Assembly: GCF_015169395.1 (NCBI RefSeq)
Contig: NZ_CP063458.1
Coordinates: forward strand, 682,001 to 746,000
Length of the DNA stretch: 64,000 bases
Direction of reading: 5' to 3'
Origin: Humisphaera borealis
GTDB taxonomy: Bacteria; Planctomycetota; Phycisphaerae; Tepidisphaerales; Tepidisphaeraceae
The notes below the pieces were generated by a model, which did not search any database, was not told the origin of the DNA, and worked only from the letters and a program-made list of their open reading frames with translations. Shown here in pieces: positions 17,359 through 27,029 of this stretch. Every line of letters starts with the position of its first letter. Positions within the stretch are counted from its first letter, which is position 1. The position numbers and the translations under genes are program-made.

Positions 17359-17640
17359 CGACTTGAAGCTGCAGAATCGGAACTTCGCATCTGGCGAGCA
17401 GGCCCGGGAGGCCCCCTCGACTTACCTGTGGCTTGTCCTGTTTCGCCAATCGACTGGAGATCGCCCCGGCGAACATATCCAGGTCCGGAAATCCATTCGA
17501 ATTTGAGCCGCAGGCGCATGTCGCCGGCGTCGGCTCGAAATACGTGCACAGTGATATCTCGTAAGGGCGATCGTCGTCTCTTCAGTGCCGATGCCGCGCG
17601 CCCGCGTGGCCGCTGTTTCCCTCTGTCCAGAGCTGTCGTC

Positions 17641-19827
17641 ATGCAAATCCAAACCCTCGAAGCGCGAACTCTTTTTTCGGCACTCTTTCCCCAGACTGAC
17701 ATTCGTGTCGATTCCAATCGCGACGGCGTCATTACCGTCGCCGACAATACGAAAGAAGAGACCTGGACGTCAGGCAAGCTGGGGGCCGGGGCGGTCATCC
17801 TGCCCAACTTCGATCGCGACAACACCACGTCGCTCGCCCCCGACAACTGGGCCGGCGGCAACTGGAATGGCCGTCCGGCCGCGCCCAACAACATCATCGA
17901 CAACACCGCCGACCTGGCCGACGTCGGCCGGTTCCGCCTGTACCGCCTCGGGTCCGACTTCGAGTCCTACCAGTACAAGGTGACGCTACAGATCATTGGC
18001 CCGGCGACCGACTCGGCATTCCACAAAGGCATCCTGCCGCAGGATCGGGTGCGTGTCTTTTTCCCGTCGAAACAGACTGCCGACGGAAACCTCACCGTCC
18101 AGCCCGGCGATGTCGCCGTCTTCGGGCCGGGTCTCGGTGACACGATCCGGTTCGTCAACAACCCCGCCGCTCTGAACGAGTATGCGATGTCCGATCTCGG
18201 CGGCGACGGCTACCTGGAGTTCGGCATCGAGGGGCTGCGAGCCGGGGCACAGGTCCGACTGAAGCTGACGATCGAATACGATCCGATCCTCACCGACATC
18301 GTCGTCGCCGGCGAGCCGGCCGAGCCGCCGACCGTGATGACCGACACCGCCGTTCTTCGCGTCGCGCCGTTCGTGCTGTCGGACAACCGGATGAAGGTGA
18401 AGAAGGCGATCGTCGAGAACATGAACCGTTACGGCTTCGATAACGCAGAACTGCGCAACACGATGTCGCAGGTGTTCGGCAGCCGAAAGGTCGAGTCGCG
18501 CAGTGGGGATATCTGGCAGCAGGACGGGTATGAGATCGGTTACGTCGCCGCTCCCTACGGATCGATGTCGGCGGTGCTCGATCTGCCCAGGGCAACCGAC
18601 GTCTTTTTCGAACAAGGGGTGACCATGCGGTCGTTCGTACGCGGAACGCTGCTGGGATCGGGCGTAGGCGTGGCGACGGATGTTGCCGGGTTTCCGCACG
18701 TCACCAGCAGCGCCTTCGGCGGCGATATCGAGGGCATCGGCAAGGCCGGCGGAAAGCCCGGTCAGCCCGGATACATGCTTGCCAGCGGAATGCCGCAGTT
18801 CCTGAAGGACTTCATTGCGGCGCAGGGCACGCATCAGGTGATCGACCTGAAACTCGACGACTGGCTCAGCGTCGCTCATGTGGACGAGGTGATTCACTAT
18901 GCCGCCGATGGCAAGCATGTCGCGGTGGCCGATCCGGAATCGGCCTGGGCTCTGTTGCTCTGGGCGGCGAAGCTGAACCCAAATGTGAAGATGCACCCTA
19001 CGCTCAACGGCAACGAGTGGCTGCCGAACGCCGACCCTGCCGGCGTCAAGGCATCGGTGTACCTGAACAACCCGATCCTGCGCCAGCAGAACATGGAATA
19101 CGCCATGGCGGCGAGCCGACTGCCGGCGGCATGGAACGCGATCAAGTCGGCGTTAAAGCTGACGGAAGAGCTCACCACGCCGGCCGCGGCAGGTGCCAAC
19201 ACGGGCACCGCCAGGCTCGTACGCGGTGGGGCGTTTACGCAGTTTCTTTCCGGCGTGAAACGCACCTTCCAGATTAAGTTCACCGACGCCGACCGCTACC
19301 GGCTGCGATACAGCGACAACGGCGGAACCACCTGGTCGGGCTGGGCCGACGGACAGCGGTCCAAGGACTGCGTTTTCCCTGAAGCCAAAGCTTTCCTGCT
19401 CAAGCACTACTGGACGGGCGTCTCCAAGGCCGGCGATGTGTTTACTTATGCAACCAACCCGGCGGCGACCCTGATCAAGATGCCGGTGCTCTTCTACGGC
19501 CCGGACGCGTTCTTCCAGGGTGCACCGATCGGCCAAAGCGTGGTCATTGAAGGCCCTCCACGCCTTGGCGCATTCACGATGAATCACGTTAACTCGCTGG
19601 TAGACGGCGGTACGGTCATCACCGGAAAGGCGCAGGGGCCGAAGGTCGCCTGGCGTGGCGGGACGGCGAGCGACATTCTCGAAGACTACGCCGCCGCTGT
19701 GTTCCGCGGGGCCGGATATACAACCGTCCGTTTTGCGGACGCTGCCATTTATCACAACTCCGGCGGAAGCATTCATTGTGGCACGAACGCGATCCGCGAG
19801 ATTCCGACGGAGAAGTGGTGGGCGTGA
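17641..19827 (+). CDS. Secreted protein-arginine deiminase (PAD-type)
   Basis: The 728-residue product converts peptidyl-arginine to citrulline, if active. The C-terminal domain matches animal and cyanobacterial PADs closely: IWQQDGYEIGYVAAP holds D295 (D350 of human PAD4), LDDWLSVAHVDEV holds H413 and D415 (H471 and D473), and GGSIHCGTNAIREIP followed by KWW holds C713 (C645). LDLPR corresponds to the substrate-arginine loop. Of the PAD4 calcium ligands (from memory), Q294 and E298 fit site 1, while several site-2 ligands are replaced. The N-terminal part has an EF-hand-like DSNRDGVIT loop and beta-rich regions. The ATG at 17641 is chosen because the protein then opens with MQIQTLEARTLFSAL, an LEPR-XLL-like export motif seen in other proteins here. 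It stands alone, with a 282-bp upstream gap. Confidence 0.9.
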   Translation: MQIQTLEARTLFSALFPQTDIRVDSNRDGVITVADNTKEETWTSGKLGAGAVILPNFDRDNTTSLAPDNWAGGNWNGRPAAPNNIIDNTADLADVGRFRLYRLGSDFESYQYKVTLQIIGPATDSAFHKGILPQDRVRVFFPSKQTADGNLTVQPGDVAVFGPGLGDTIRFVNNPAALNEYAMSDLGGDGYLEFGIEGLRAGAQVRLKLTIEYDPILTDIVVAGEPAEPPTVMTDTAVLRVAPFVLSDNRMKVKKAIVENMNRYGFDNAELRNTMSQVFGSRKVESRSGDIWQQDGYEIGYVAAPYGSMSAVLDLPRATDVFFEQGVTMRSFVRGTLLGSGVGVATDVAGFPHVTSSAFGGDIEGIGKAGGKPGQPGYMLASGMPQFLKDFIAAQGTHQVIDLKLDDWLSVAHVDEVIHYAADGKHVAVADPESAWALLLWAAKLNPNVKMHPTLNGNEWLPNADPAGVKASVYLNNPILRQQNMEYAMAASRLPAAWNAIKSALKLTEELTTPAAAGANTGTARLVRGGAFTQFLSGVKRTFQIKFTDADRYRLRYSDNGGTTWSGWADGQRSKDCVFPEAKAFLLKHYWTGVSKAGDVFTYATNPAATLIKMPVLFYGPDAFFQGAPIGQSVVIEGPPRLGAFTMNHVNSLVDGGTVITGKAQGPKVAWRGGTASDILEDYAAAVFRGAGYTTVRFADAAIYHNSGGSIHCGTNAIREIPTEKWWA

Positions 19828-19916
19828 GCTTCGCGGGCGGGAACGCCATTCGTCGTGGTGTACTTTCTTCGGCGGAACGTGCCCGCCCCGCGACGCGAAT
19901 CGGCTAAAATCCGGGT

Positions 19917-20453
19917 ATGGAACTCGCCGACGACAGCGAACCGTTGAAACTGCAGCGCGACCCGCGTCCGATCCTTCCCGAGCCGCCGCCAGTTCGGCTG
20001 GTGGCGGTGGACGACGTTGTATTGCTCACGCCGCCCGGGAAGGAGCCGCAGCTCGACGCGTTCTACGTCGGTCTGTTGCGGATGGAGCGGGAGGATCAGG
20101 AGTTGCCCGTCCGCCCGCCCACGGCGCCGATCCTCGGCGACGCGGCACCGAACCTGCCAGCGGCGCGCGTGCGACGGCCTCTGCCGGCCTTGCCGGCGGG
20201 GGCGATCCAGGGGCCGGTGTACCGGGCGGAGAAGCACCGAGTGTCGTTCCATGTTCTGGAGCCGTTGTTCGAACGCGACAGCCTGCGACCACTCGGAGTT
20301 GAAGTGCCATCGCTCACCTCCACGCGGCTACAGATCGAGCGGTTAGAGATCGACTACACCCGCCAGAAGGGGCTGTACGCAGGACAGGATTCTCTGCTGC
20401 TGAAAGACCCCGGCGGCAACTGGATTGAGATCATGGAAAGCCGACCGATCTGA
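19917..20453 (+). CDS. Small protein with VOC/glyoxalase-like C-terminus
   Basis: The 178-residue soluble product opens with an acidic, Pro-rich stretch. It then has a V-x-V-D-D-V-V-L-L-T-P segment and, at the end, LKDPGGNWIEIMES. These resemble the first strand and the final DPxGNxIEL strand of vicinal-oxygen-chelate (glyoxalase/dioxygenase) folds. The middle (about 60-110) is Pro/Arg-rich and unlike the family. The final Glu in the strand could be a metal ligand, but a complete ligand set is not evident. It lies 68 bp before coaE on the same strand. The function is unknown; the VOC assignment is tentative. Confidence 0.62.
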   Translation: MELADDSEPLKLQRDPRPILPEPPPVRLVAVDDVVLLTPPGKEPQLDAFYVGLLRMEREDQELPVRPPTAPILGDAAPNLPAARVRRPLPALPAGAIQGPVYRAEKHRVSFHVLEPLFERDSLRPLGVEVPSLTSTRLQIERLEIDYTRQKGLYAGQDSLLLKDPGGNWIEIMESRPI

Positions 20454-20521
20454 GTTCGCGGGAACCCGCGTTCACGGGGGAGGCGTAGCGGCTGACCGTT
20501 CCTCGGCTATCATTCCATCCG

Positions 20522-21235
20522 GTGTTTCAGGGTATCCCTATCATTGGCATCGTGGGCGGTGTCGGCAGCGGCAAGAGCCACGTCGCGCACCTCTTTGGCA
20601 ACTTGGGATGTCTGGTGATCAGTTCCGATAAACAGGTCACCGAGGCTTATGCTCTCCCGGAAGTTTTGAACCAGATTCGGCAACGATGGGGTGATGAAGC
20701 GATTGGCCCGCAGGGCCTGATCAATCGTAAGCTGATTGCGTCGAAGGTGTTCAACGTGCCGGCCGAGCGGCAATGGCTCGAAAGCCTGCTGCACCCGGTG
20801 GTGGCGAATCTGCGTGATGCGGTGATGCAGCAGGCTGCGCAGCAATCGGAGCGGCCCGTCGCGTTTATCTGGGATACGCCGCTCCTTTTTGAGGTCGGCC
20901 TGGCAGATCGCTGCGACGCGGTGGTTTTTGTGGATACCCCCGACGACGTCCGGCTGGATCGGGTCAGGAGATCCCGCGGGTGGGACGCCGGGGAATTAAG
21001 ACGTCGGGAAATTTCACAATGGCCTCTGGACAAAAAGCGGAGACTGTCTCATTATGTGATCACGAACGCGGCGGAAACGCCTGATTCGTGTCCCGCTACG
21101 AAAGATCCCGCCCGCCCACCGGAAGTTGACTCCCCAGTAGCATCGGTAGACGGCGAGATCAGCGGCTCATGCGAGTTGCGCCGTCAGGTCAGGCAGGTGC
21201 TCTCCAGAATTGTATCCGACCTCCGGGCGAACTAG
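20522..21235 (+). CDS. coaE: Dephospho-CoA kinase
   Basis: The 237-residue enzyme catalyses the last step of coenzyme A synthesis, phosphorylating the ribose 3'-OH of dephospho-CoA. A P-loop (GIVGGVGSGKSH, residues 9-20) is followed by the family segments VISSDKQV, HPVVANLRD, DTPLLFEVGLADRCDAVVFVDTP and the lid-type RSRGWDAGELRRREISQWPLDKKRRLSHYVITN. The C-terminal 45 residues (after about 190) are longer and less conserved than usual. The start is a GTG at 20522; no other start preserves the P-loop strand. It is probably transcribed with the VOC-like gene 68 bp upstream. Confidence 0.93.
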   Translation: MFQGIPIIGIVGGVGSGKSHVAHLFGNLGCLVISSDKQVTEAYALPEVLNQIRQRWGDEAIGPQGLINRKLIASKVFNVPAERQWLESLLHPVVANLRDAVMQQAAQQSERPVAFIWDTPLLFEVGLADRCDAVVFVDTPDDVRLDRVRRSRGWDAGELRRREISQWPLDKKRRLSHYVITNAAETPDSCPATKDPARPPEVDSPVASVDGEISGSCELRRQVRQVLSRIVSDLRAN

Positions 21236-21953
21236 CTTCGGCTATGAGTTGCCTCCTTAACGGCGCCGCTTGATCGCACAGTTTGTCTGTCCTATATAAC
21301 CGCCCTGTTTTCGATTGAATGGGGCGACCGACCTGCCTACAGTGCAAGCAGGCGGGGAGATCTGGTGACAGATCGAGCGTAACAGATCGAGCCTTGGCGG
21401 GTAGTATCGGCAGGATCAGGAGCGCACCGGTGCCGTGTTTGTTGGGTGGCACCGCTTGAGCCAGAGAATGAACTGAATCTACCCGCCGTCAGGCAATTCA
21501 AACGAGTATCACAAGAACATCAGTGACGTAGCAGGCCAACGAATCAGGTCAGCGAGCGATAAACGACAGCGCCGCAGAAGGTGTCTGCCACCAATCGACT
21601 CGAACCCCAAAATACTGCGTTATCTCGACTGATTGACAGAACACCGGCGTTTGCCGGAAACCGCACCCGCCTGACAGGCTCGGCATCGTGTCGAGGTCTG
21701 GCAGGGTTCCCCCGACTCTGCGAATGTCATTGATGGCACCAGGATCGGAGCGGCGGGGAGTGGCGAGCGTATCGCCATACCTCGCAATGACCGTAGCCCG
21801 ACGGTTTGAGACAGCGGGCGCGGCGTCCTTTCCCGTCAGAACCGATCTGTTCCGCCGGATAAGACGCGCGATAATCGCCACCCGGGCGAGTCGCGATGCA
21901 ATTCATACTGATAACCCACAGATCATTCCCCCTCACAGGAGGCCTTGAGACCA
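21236..21953. other. Long leader/intergenic region upstream of rho
   Basis: This 718-bp region between coaE and rho has no credible ORF or tRNA. A 7-bp hairpin at 21428-21454 (CGGTGCC with GGCACCG) is the only clear structure I see. In other bacteria rho is autoregulated through its leader, so a long 5' untranslated region is plausible here, but nothing in the sequence proves it. Confidence 0.35.
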
Positions 21954-23801
21954 ATGGCCAAAGCAGGCAGCAGTCGTCCCCGTCGCACACGAGCAGTTGT
22001 AGAACCCGTTGAGACGGAAGTTGAAGTACAGGAAGCCGCGCCGAGCGTCGCGGTGGAGCCCGAACCCAAGCCGGCCCCCGTCGTGGCGGCCCCGGTTGTG
22101 GTTGCTCCGACACCCGTCGAATCGCGTGAAGAAGTCCGTCAAGAGCCTGCGCCGCGCGACGAGCGCCCCGCAGGACGCGAGGATCGACCGGAACAGCGTA
22201 CCGGCGATCGAGGCAACGGCGACCGCAACGATCGTCCCCCCCAACGCAACGACCGCCGGCCCGAACAGGGACGTGGCGATCAGGGACGTGGCGACCGAGG
22301 TGGTGATCGCGGCAACGACCGTGGCGGCGACCGCAACCGCCCCCAGCAGGACCGTGGCAACGATCGCGGCGGCGACCGAAACCGCCCGCCCCAACAGCCC
22401 CGCTACGACAACCGTGACAACCGCGATAACCGCGGCGGTGGCGGCGGTGGCGAACGCCGCGAAGAACGTCGCGAAGAGCCCCAGTCGGAAGACGTCTCGA
22501 ACATCGACGCCGAAACCAACGCCAAGTACGAGCAGGTCAAGGGCGGCAAGCTCTTCATCAAAGACCTGCAGGTGATGGACATCCTGAAGCTGCACGACAT
22601 CGCCCGCGATGAAGGCATTCAGGATTACATCGGCCTCAAGAAACAGGACCTGATCTTCCAGATCCTTCGCAGCCGCGTCCGCCAGAACGGCCTGATGTAC
22701 GGCGAAGGCGTGCTGGAGATTCTGCCCGACGGCTTCGGCTTCCTCCGCAGCCCGGAGTTCAACTATCTCCCCGGCCCCGACGACATCTACATCAGCCCGA
22801 GCCAGATCCGCCGGTTCGGCCTGCGCAACGGCCACGTCGTGCAGGGCCAGATTCGTCCGCCGAAGGAGAGCGAGCGTTACTTCGCGCTGCTGCGTGTCGA
22901 GGCGATCAACGGCGAAGACCCGGACAAGATCACCGAGACCGGCACGTTTGAAGACCTGACGCCGCTGCACCCGCACAAGCGCATCGTCCTCGAGGCCGAC
23001 CCGAAGGACATGAACATGCGGATCGTCGACCTGGTGACGCCGATCGGCATGGGTCAGCGCATGCTGATCGTCGCGCCGCCGCGTACCGGTAAGACGGTCC
23101 TGATGCAGAAGATCGCAAACAGTATCAGCACGAATCATCCTGATGCGGTGCTGATCATCCTGCTGATCGACGAGCGTCCGGAAGAAGTAACGGACATGGA
23201 GCGGAACACCAAGGCCGAGGTTATTTCCTCGACCTTCGACGAACCCGCCAGCCGTCACGTGCAGGTCGCCGAGATGGTGATCGAAAAGGCCAAGCGGTAT
23301 GTCGAGTTCGGGAAGAACGTGATCATCCTGTTGGACTCGATCACGCGTCTGGCCCGCGCCTACAACACCGAAGTCCCGCACTCGGGCAAGATCCTGTCCG
23401 GCGGTGTTGACGCCAACGCACTGCAGAAGCCCAAGCGGTTCTTCGGCGCTGCCCGCAATATCGAAGAAGGCGGCAGCCTGACGATCCTGGCGACGGCGCT
23501 GGTCGACACCGGCAGCAAGATGGACGAAGTCATCTTCGAAGAGTTCAAGGGCACGGGTAACTCCGAACTGCACCTTGACCGTCGTCTGGTCGACCGCCGA
23601 ACGTACCCCGCGATCGACATCAACCGCTCCGGCACGCGGCGTGAAGAGCTGCTGCTGGACAAGAAGGAACTCGAACTGGTTTACCGTCTCCGTCGCGTGC
23701 TGAGCGACATGAACCCGGTCGAAGCCGTCGAGCTTCTGAAGGGCCGGTTGGAGAAGGTGGCGAGCAACGCGCAGTTCCTGATGTCGATGAATTTGGATTG
23801 A
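21954..23801 (+). CDS. rho: Transcription termination factor Rho with long disordered insert
   Basis: Rho is a hexameric RNA-dependent ATPase that ends transcription. The ATG at 21954 follows AGGAGG at 21937-21942; a TTG at 21945 is in frame but less likely. Residues about 1-60 are Ala/Pro/Val/Glu-rich. Residues about 65-165 are a disordered insert of repeated Arg/Gly/Asp/Asn ([13 protein letters not shown]-like) units. The Rho-N helical domain follows (about 195-240), then the cold-shock RNA-binding domain ([37 protein letters not shown]), then the ATPase domain with APPRTGKT (Walker A), [13 protein letters not shown] and the Q-loop/R-loop region. The catalytic core is complete at 615 residues in total. 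Confidence 0.96.
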   Translation: MAKAGSSRPRRTRAVVEPVETEVEVQEAAPSVAVEPEPKPAPVVAAPVVVAPTPVESREEVRQEPAPRDERPAGREDRPEQRTGDRGNGDRNDRPPQRNDRRPEQGRGDQGRGDRGGDRGNDRGGDRNRPQQDRGNDRGGDRNRPPQQPRYDNRDNRDNRGGGGGGERREERREEPQSEDVSNIDAETNAKYEQVKGGKLFIKDLQVMDILKLHDIARDEGIQDYIGLKKQDLIFQILRSRVRQNGLMYGEGVLEILPDGFGFLRSPEFNYLPGPDDIYISPSQIRRFGLRNGHVVQGQIRPPKESERYFALLRVEAINGEDPDKITETGTFEDLTPLHPHKRIVLEADPKDMNMRIVDLVTPIGMGQRMLIVAPPRTGKTVLMQKIANSISTNHPDAVLIILLIDERPEEVTDMERNTKAEVISSTFDEPASRHVQVAEMVIEKAKRYVEFGKNVIILLDSITRLARAYNTEVPHSGKILSGGVDANALQKPKRFFGAARNIEEGGSLTILATALVDTGSKMDEVIFEEFKGTGNSELHLDRRLVDRRTYPAIDINRSGTRREELLLDKKELELVYRLRRVLSDMNPVEAVELLKGRLEKVASNAQFLMSMNLD

Positions 23802-23836
23802 CCGGGAGCTTTGGACAACTTGTACCTAGAATAGCT

Positions 23837-23870
23837 AGCCCCGACACCCCAGTGGTGCCGGGGCTTCTTC
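23837..23870 (+). terminator. Hairpin terminator after rho
   Basis: A 12-bp stem with one G-T pair (23837-23848 with 23854-23865) is followed by TCTTCATT. It lies 36 bp after the rho stop codon. Confidence 0.65.
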
Positions 23871-23898
23871 ATTGCCGTGCTATGGAAAGAACGGAGTC

Positions 23899-24564
23899 AT
23901 GGGCGAACCGCTCCCCCTCATCCTCTTCTCCGGCATGGGTGCCGATCAGCGGATGTTCGCCGAGCAACTCGCCGCCATCCCCAACCTGACAGTCCCTCAC
24001 TGGCTTCCGCCGAAGCGGGATGAAACACTGCGGCAATACGCACATCGGCTGGCCGCCGACATCGGGCCCGATCGGCCATGTGTGATCGGCGGGGCGTCGT
24101 TCGGCGGGTTTCTCTCGCTGGAGATGCTCCCCTTCGTCAATGCCCGGGCATGCCTGCTCGTGGGCGCCGTGCGATCGCCGGACGAATTGCCGTGGATGAT
24201 TCGTGTCGTGCGTCCCCTGGCCCCGCTGTGCCGGTTGATTCCGTTCGAACTGTTCCTGTGGGTGGCGGGATTTCTGGGCTTCAGCTACGGGTGGCTCATG
24301 CCCCGGCGAATCCGCGAGTTTCTTCAGCTCGGCGGCAGTCTTGACGCCGACTTCTTCCGCTGGGCAACCCAGGCCGTGCTGACCTGGGGCAAGGAAGGTC
24401 CGCCACCGGCGACATCGGTGCCGATCTACCACATTCACGGGGAGCGGGATTGGGTTCTGCCGGCACAGCTGACGTCGCCGACAGAGGTGGTATCGAAGGG
24501 CGGGCACATCATCGCCGTGACGCATCCTGATCAAGTGACGGCGTTTATCCGACGGCATTCGTAG
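23899..24564 (+). CDS. Alpha/beta hydrolase
   Basis: The 221-residue product starts at the ATG at 23899, which has GGAG 4 nt upstream; an earlier in-frame start at 23872 overlaps the rho terminator. It carries an alpha/beta-hydrolase core: ILFSGMGADQRMF near the N-terminus as oxyanion strand, the nucleophile elbow GGASFGGF (G-x-S-x-G), the acid in HGERDWVLP and the base in KGGHIIAVTHP. A short hydrophobic lid region (LFLWVAGFLGFSYGW) sits in the middle. The substrate cannot be told from sequence. It is monocistronic between two hairpins and convergent with trpB. Confidence 0.82.
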   Translation: MGEPLPLILFSGMGADQRMFAEQLAAIPNLTVPHWLPPKRDETLRQYAHRLAADIGPDRPCVIGGASFGGFLSLEMLPFVNARACLLVGAVRSPDELPWMIRVVRPLAPLCRLIPFELFLWVAGFLGFSYGWLMPRRIREFLQLGGSLDADFFRWATQAVLTWGKEGPPPATSVPIYHIHGERDWVLPAQLTSPTEVVSKGGHIIAVTHPDQVTAFIRRHS

Positions 24565-24627
24565 GGTCCGCCTTGGCGGACGTGTGGCGCTCGAGCACCT
24601 TTGGACGCGTCCGCCAAGGCGGACCCT
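24563..24627. terminator. Perfect 20-bp inverted repeat between convergent genes
   Basis: Arms 24563-24582 and 24608-24627 are perfect reverse complements. Each arm also contains an inner palindrome GTCCGCCTTGGCGGAC, so it can form one long or two short hairpins. It begins within the hydrolase stop codon and lies before the trpB 3' end. It probably stops transcription from both sides. A related motif occurs at 58258-58277. Confidence 0.7.
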
Positions 24628-24647
24628 GCCTAATCGTTGGAGCCGTC

Positions 24648-24666
24648 GGGCACACGCCGTGTGCCC
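24648..24666 (-). terminator. Hairpin abutting the trpB stop codon
   Basis: An 8-bp GC-rich perfect stem (GGGCACAC with GTGTGCCC) ends exactly one base before the trpB stop codon. There is no T-run, so it may protect the 3' end as well as terminate. Confidence 0.5.
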
Positions 24667-25884
24667 CTACATCTTGCCTTCCAGCAGCCGCGCCACTTCC
24701 TGGCAATCCTTGTCGCCACGGCCGGAGAGGTTGATCACGATCACCTTGTCTTTACCCATCTTCGGGGCGAGCTTGGCCACATAGGCGATCGCGTGCGCCG
24801 TCTCGAGGGCCGGCAGGATGCCTTCACAGCGGGCGAGGGTCTTGAAGCCTTCCAGCGCCTCGTCGTCGTCGATCGTGACGTACTCGACCCGGCCGCTGTC
24901 TTTCCAATAGGCGTGCTCCGGGCCGACGCCGGGGTAATCGAGGCCGGCGGAACAGGAATGGGCGTCGGCGGTCTGGCCGTCGGCGTCCTGAAGGACGTAA
25001 CTGAGCGAGCCGTGCAGCACGCCCGGCTGACCCTGCGAAAGGGCGGCCGCATGCTGCCCGAGTGCACCGCCACGACCACCGGCTTCAACGCCGATCAGCT
25101 TAACACCGGTGTCTGCCGCGAACGGGGCGAAGATGCCGGCCGCGTTGGAACCACCGCCAACGCAGGCGATCACTGCATCGGGCAGACGGCCTTCGATATC
25201 CAGGCACTGCTGCTTGCTTTCGACACCAATGACCGCCTGGAAGTCGCGGACGATCATGGGGAACGGGTGGGGGCCGACGACCGATCCGATGATGTAGTGC
25301 GTGTCTTCGACGGATCCCATCCAGTCGCGCATCGCTTCGTTGGTCGCGTCCTTGAGCGTTTTCGATCCGCTGGTCACCTCGATGACGTTGGCCCCCATCA
25401 ATTTCATGCGGAAGACGTTGAGGTTCTGTCGGCGGATATCCTCGGCACCCATGAAGACGTCGCACTTAAGGCCGAACAGCGCGGCCGCGGTTGCCGTCGC
25501 CACGCCGTGCTGGCCGGCACCGGTCTCGGCGATGACGCGCTTCTTGCCCATACGGAGGGTGAGCAGCGCCTGGCCGATGGTGTTGTTGATCTTGTGCGCG
25601 CCGGTGTGATTGAGGTCTTCGCGCTTCAGGTAGATCTTGGCACCGCCGAACTTGTCGGTCAGACGTTTCGCGAAGTAGAGCCGGGTGGGCCGGCCGACAA
25701 AGTCGTGCAGGTAGCCGTCGAGTTCCTCCTTGAATGCCGGATCGGCCTGGGCACTGCGGTACTCGGCTTCGAGTTGCTGGAGGGCGAAGATAAGCGTTTC
25801 AGGGACGAAAACGCCGCCGTACTGGCCGAAATGGCCGGCGCTGTCGGGCATGGCAATGGGAGGGGACGCAAGCGCGGTACTCAT
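24667..25884 (-). CDS. trpB: Tryptophan synthase beta chain
   Basis: The 405-residue PLP enzyme joins indole and serine to make tryptophan. [13 protein letters not shown] opens the family core. K98 in [10 protein letters not shown] is the PLP Schiff-base lysine. [12 protein letters not shown] and GGGSNAAG (phosphate-binding loop) are intact, as are GVEAGG and [16 protein letters not shown]. Length is normal. No trpA or other trp gene is adjacent, so the alpha subunit must be encoded elsewhere. It is divergent to the ABC-2 permease gene (155 bp), and a hairpin borders the stop codon. It belongs to the classical TrpB1 type by its motifs. Confidence 0.97.
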   Translation of the reverse strand: MSTALASPPIAMPDSAGHFGQYGGVFVPETLIFALQQLEAEYRSAQADPAFKEELDGYLHDFVGRPTRLYFAKRLTDKFGGAKIYLKREDLNHTGAHKINNTIGQALLTLRMGKKRVIAETGAGQHGVATATAAALFGLKCDVFMGAEDIRRQNLNVFRMKLMGANVIEVTSGSKTLKDATNEAMRDWMGSVEDTHYIIGSVVGPHPFPMIVRDFQAVIGVESKQQCLDIEGRLPDAVIACVGGGSNAAGIFAPFAADTGVKLIGVEAGGRGGALGQHAAALSQGQPGVLHGSLSYVLQDADGQTADAHSCSAGLDYPGVGPEHAYWKDSGRVEYVTIDDDEALEGFKTLARCEGILPALETAHAIAYVAKLAPKMGKDKVIVINLSGRGDKDCQEVARLLEGKM

Positions 25885-26039
25885 AGTGCGAGAATGGTAG
25901 GGGCGATATGGGAGACGGGCAATGACGGAAAGAATGATGACTTGGGCAGGCAGAAGTCAGGTACGAAGGCACTGGGGCACGTTGCCCCCCATTTGACACT
26001 CGCCGGACGCAGGGACTCTCCGTACAATCCTCTCCAACC

Positions 26040-26945
26040 ATGTACCGCACGCTCGTCATCGCCCGCCATACGTTCCGTGAGTCGATCGTTCAGCCGATCT
26101 TCTCTCTTCTCATAGGCATCGGCTGCGCGCTGATGTTCATCTTCGCCATGCTGCCGTTCTTCACGCTCGGCGAAGACTCGACCATGTTCAAGTCGGTCGC
26201 GCTGGACATCGTCCTTCTCCTGGTGCTGCTCACGACACTCTTTGCCACCAGCAAGAGCGTTTACGACGAGATCGAAGACCGCACCATGCTCACACTCATG
26301 AGCAAGCCGGTCCGTAAGTGGGAGGTGCTGCTCGGCAAATACCTGGGCATCATCGTCGGGGCGTTACTTGCGATCGTGATCCTGGGCGTGGTCATCAGCG
26401 GGGCGATCTACTGGCGGGTGCCGACGGACTACCAGCTTCAGGTCAACAGCCTGGACGACCTGGTCCTCAAACAGATCGCCGACTACCGCCTGATGCACAT
26501 CATGGGCATGATCCCCAGCCTGCTGCTGGTCTGGCTTCAAATTGCGGCACTGGCGGCGATCGGCGTGGCGCTGTCGGTGCGGTTTTCGCTCGTGGTCAAC
26601 CTGCCGGCGGTCATCCTCTTTTACGTGGCCGGCAACCTGACTCGATTCCTCGGCAACATGGACGCCAACAGCTCGGTCGTCACCCGCGGCCTGGCGTGGC
26701 TGGCGACGACTGTGGTGCCGTTCCTCCAGGTGTTCGACTTCCGCCAGCACACGGTCTACCGCGAGGTGCGGGTTCCGGGAACGCAGTTCATGGACGCCGT
26801 CCGTCATCCCAATGCGGTCGACCTCTGGACGATCTGGGGCTATTTCGGTGTGGCAAGTTTGTATGCGGTCGGGTTCGCCATCTTCGCGCTGGCGGCAGGA
26901 CTGCTGCTGTTCGAGAACCGGGAACTGGGTGGGGCGGAAGGCTGA
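26040..26945 (+). CDS. ABC-2 type transporter permease
   Basis: The 301-residue membrane protein has about six hydrophobic helices. The segment FATSKSVYDEIEDRTMLTLMSKPVRKWEVLLGKYLG is the signature of ABC-2 permeases, where the regulatory loop precedes the third helix. A large periplasmic loop (about 120-150 and 225-260) contains VPGTQFMDAV. It would form a channel with an ATPase subunit, but none is adjacent, so the partner lies elsewhere. Such orphan permeases in planctomycetes are usually annotated as export or cell-envelope components; the substrate is unknown. The ATG at 26040 is the first start of the frame. Confidence 0.85.
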   Translation: MYRTLVIARHTFRESIVQPIFSLLIGIGCALMFIFAMLPFFTLGEDSTMFKSVALDIVLLLVLLTTLFATSKSVYDEIEDRTMLTLMSKPVRKWEVLLGKYLGIIVGALLAIVILGVVISGAIYWRVPTDYQLQVNSLDDLVLKQIADYRLMHIMGMIPSLLLVWLQIAALAAIGVALSVRFSLVVNLPAVILFYVAGNLTRFLGNMDANSSVVTRGLAWLATTVVPFLQVFDFRQHTVYREVRVPGTQFMDAVRHPNAVDLWTIWGYFGVASLYAVGFAIFALAAGLLLFENRELGGAEG

Positions 26946-27029
26946 TTTGATCTGGGCACGAGTCGCGCCAAGGCGGCAAGCAGGCTCGCCTGTCATAACG
27001 GGATGGCAGCCCGTTCCGCAAAGTGCTGG

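Noticed and set aside
21590-21625. Possible tRNA T-arm (reverse-strand GGGGTTCGAGTC)
   Set aside because: The flanking bases do not form the 5-bp T-stem, and no acceptor or anticodon arm can be drawn.
21933-23573. 546-codon minus-strand frame across rho
   Set aside because: Rho on the plus strand has complete family motifs; the antisense frame is a GC-driven shadow.
24637-26115. 492-codon plus-strand frame across trpB
   Set aside because: TrpB is unambiguous on the minus strand; this is its shadow and also runs into the ABC permease start.
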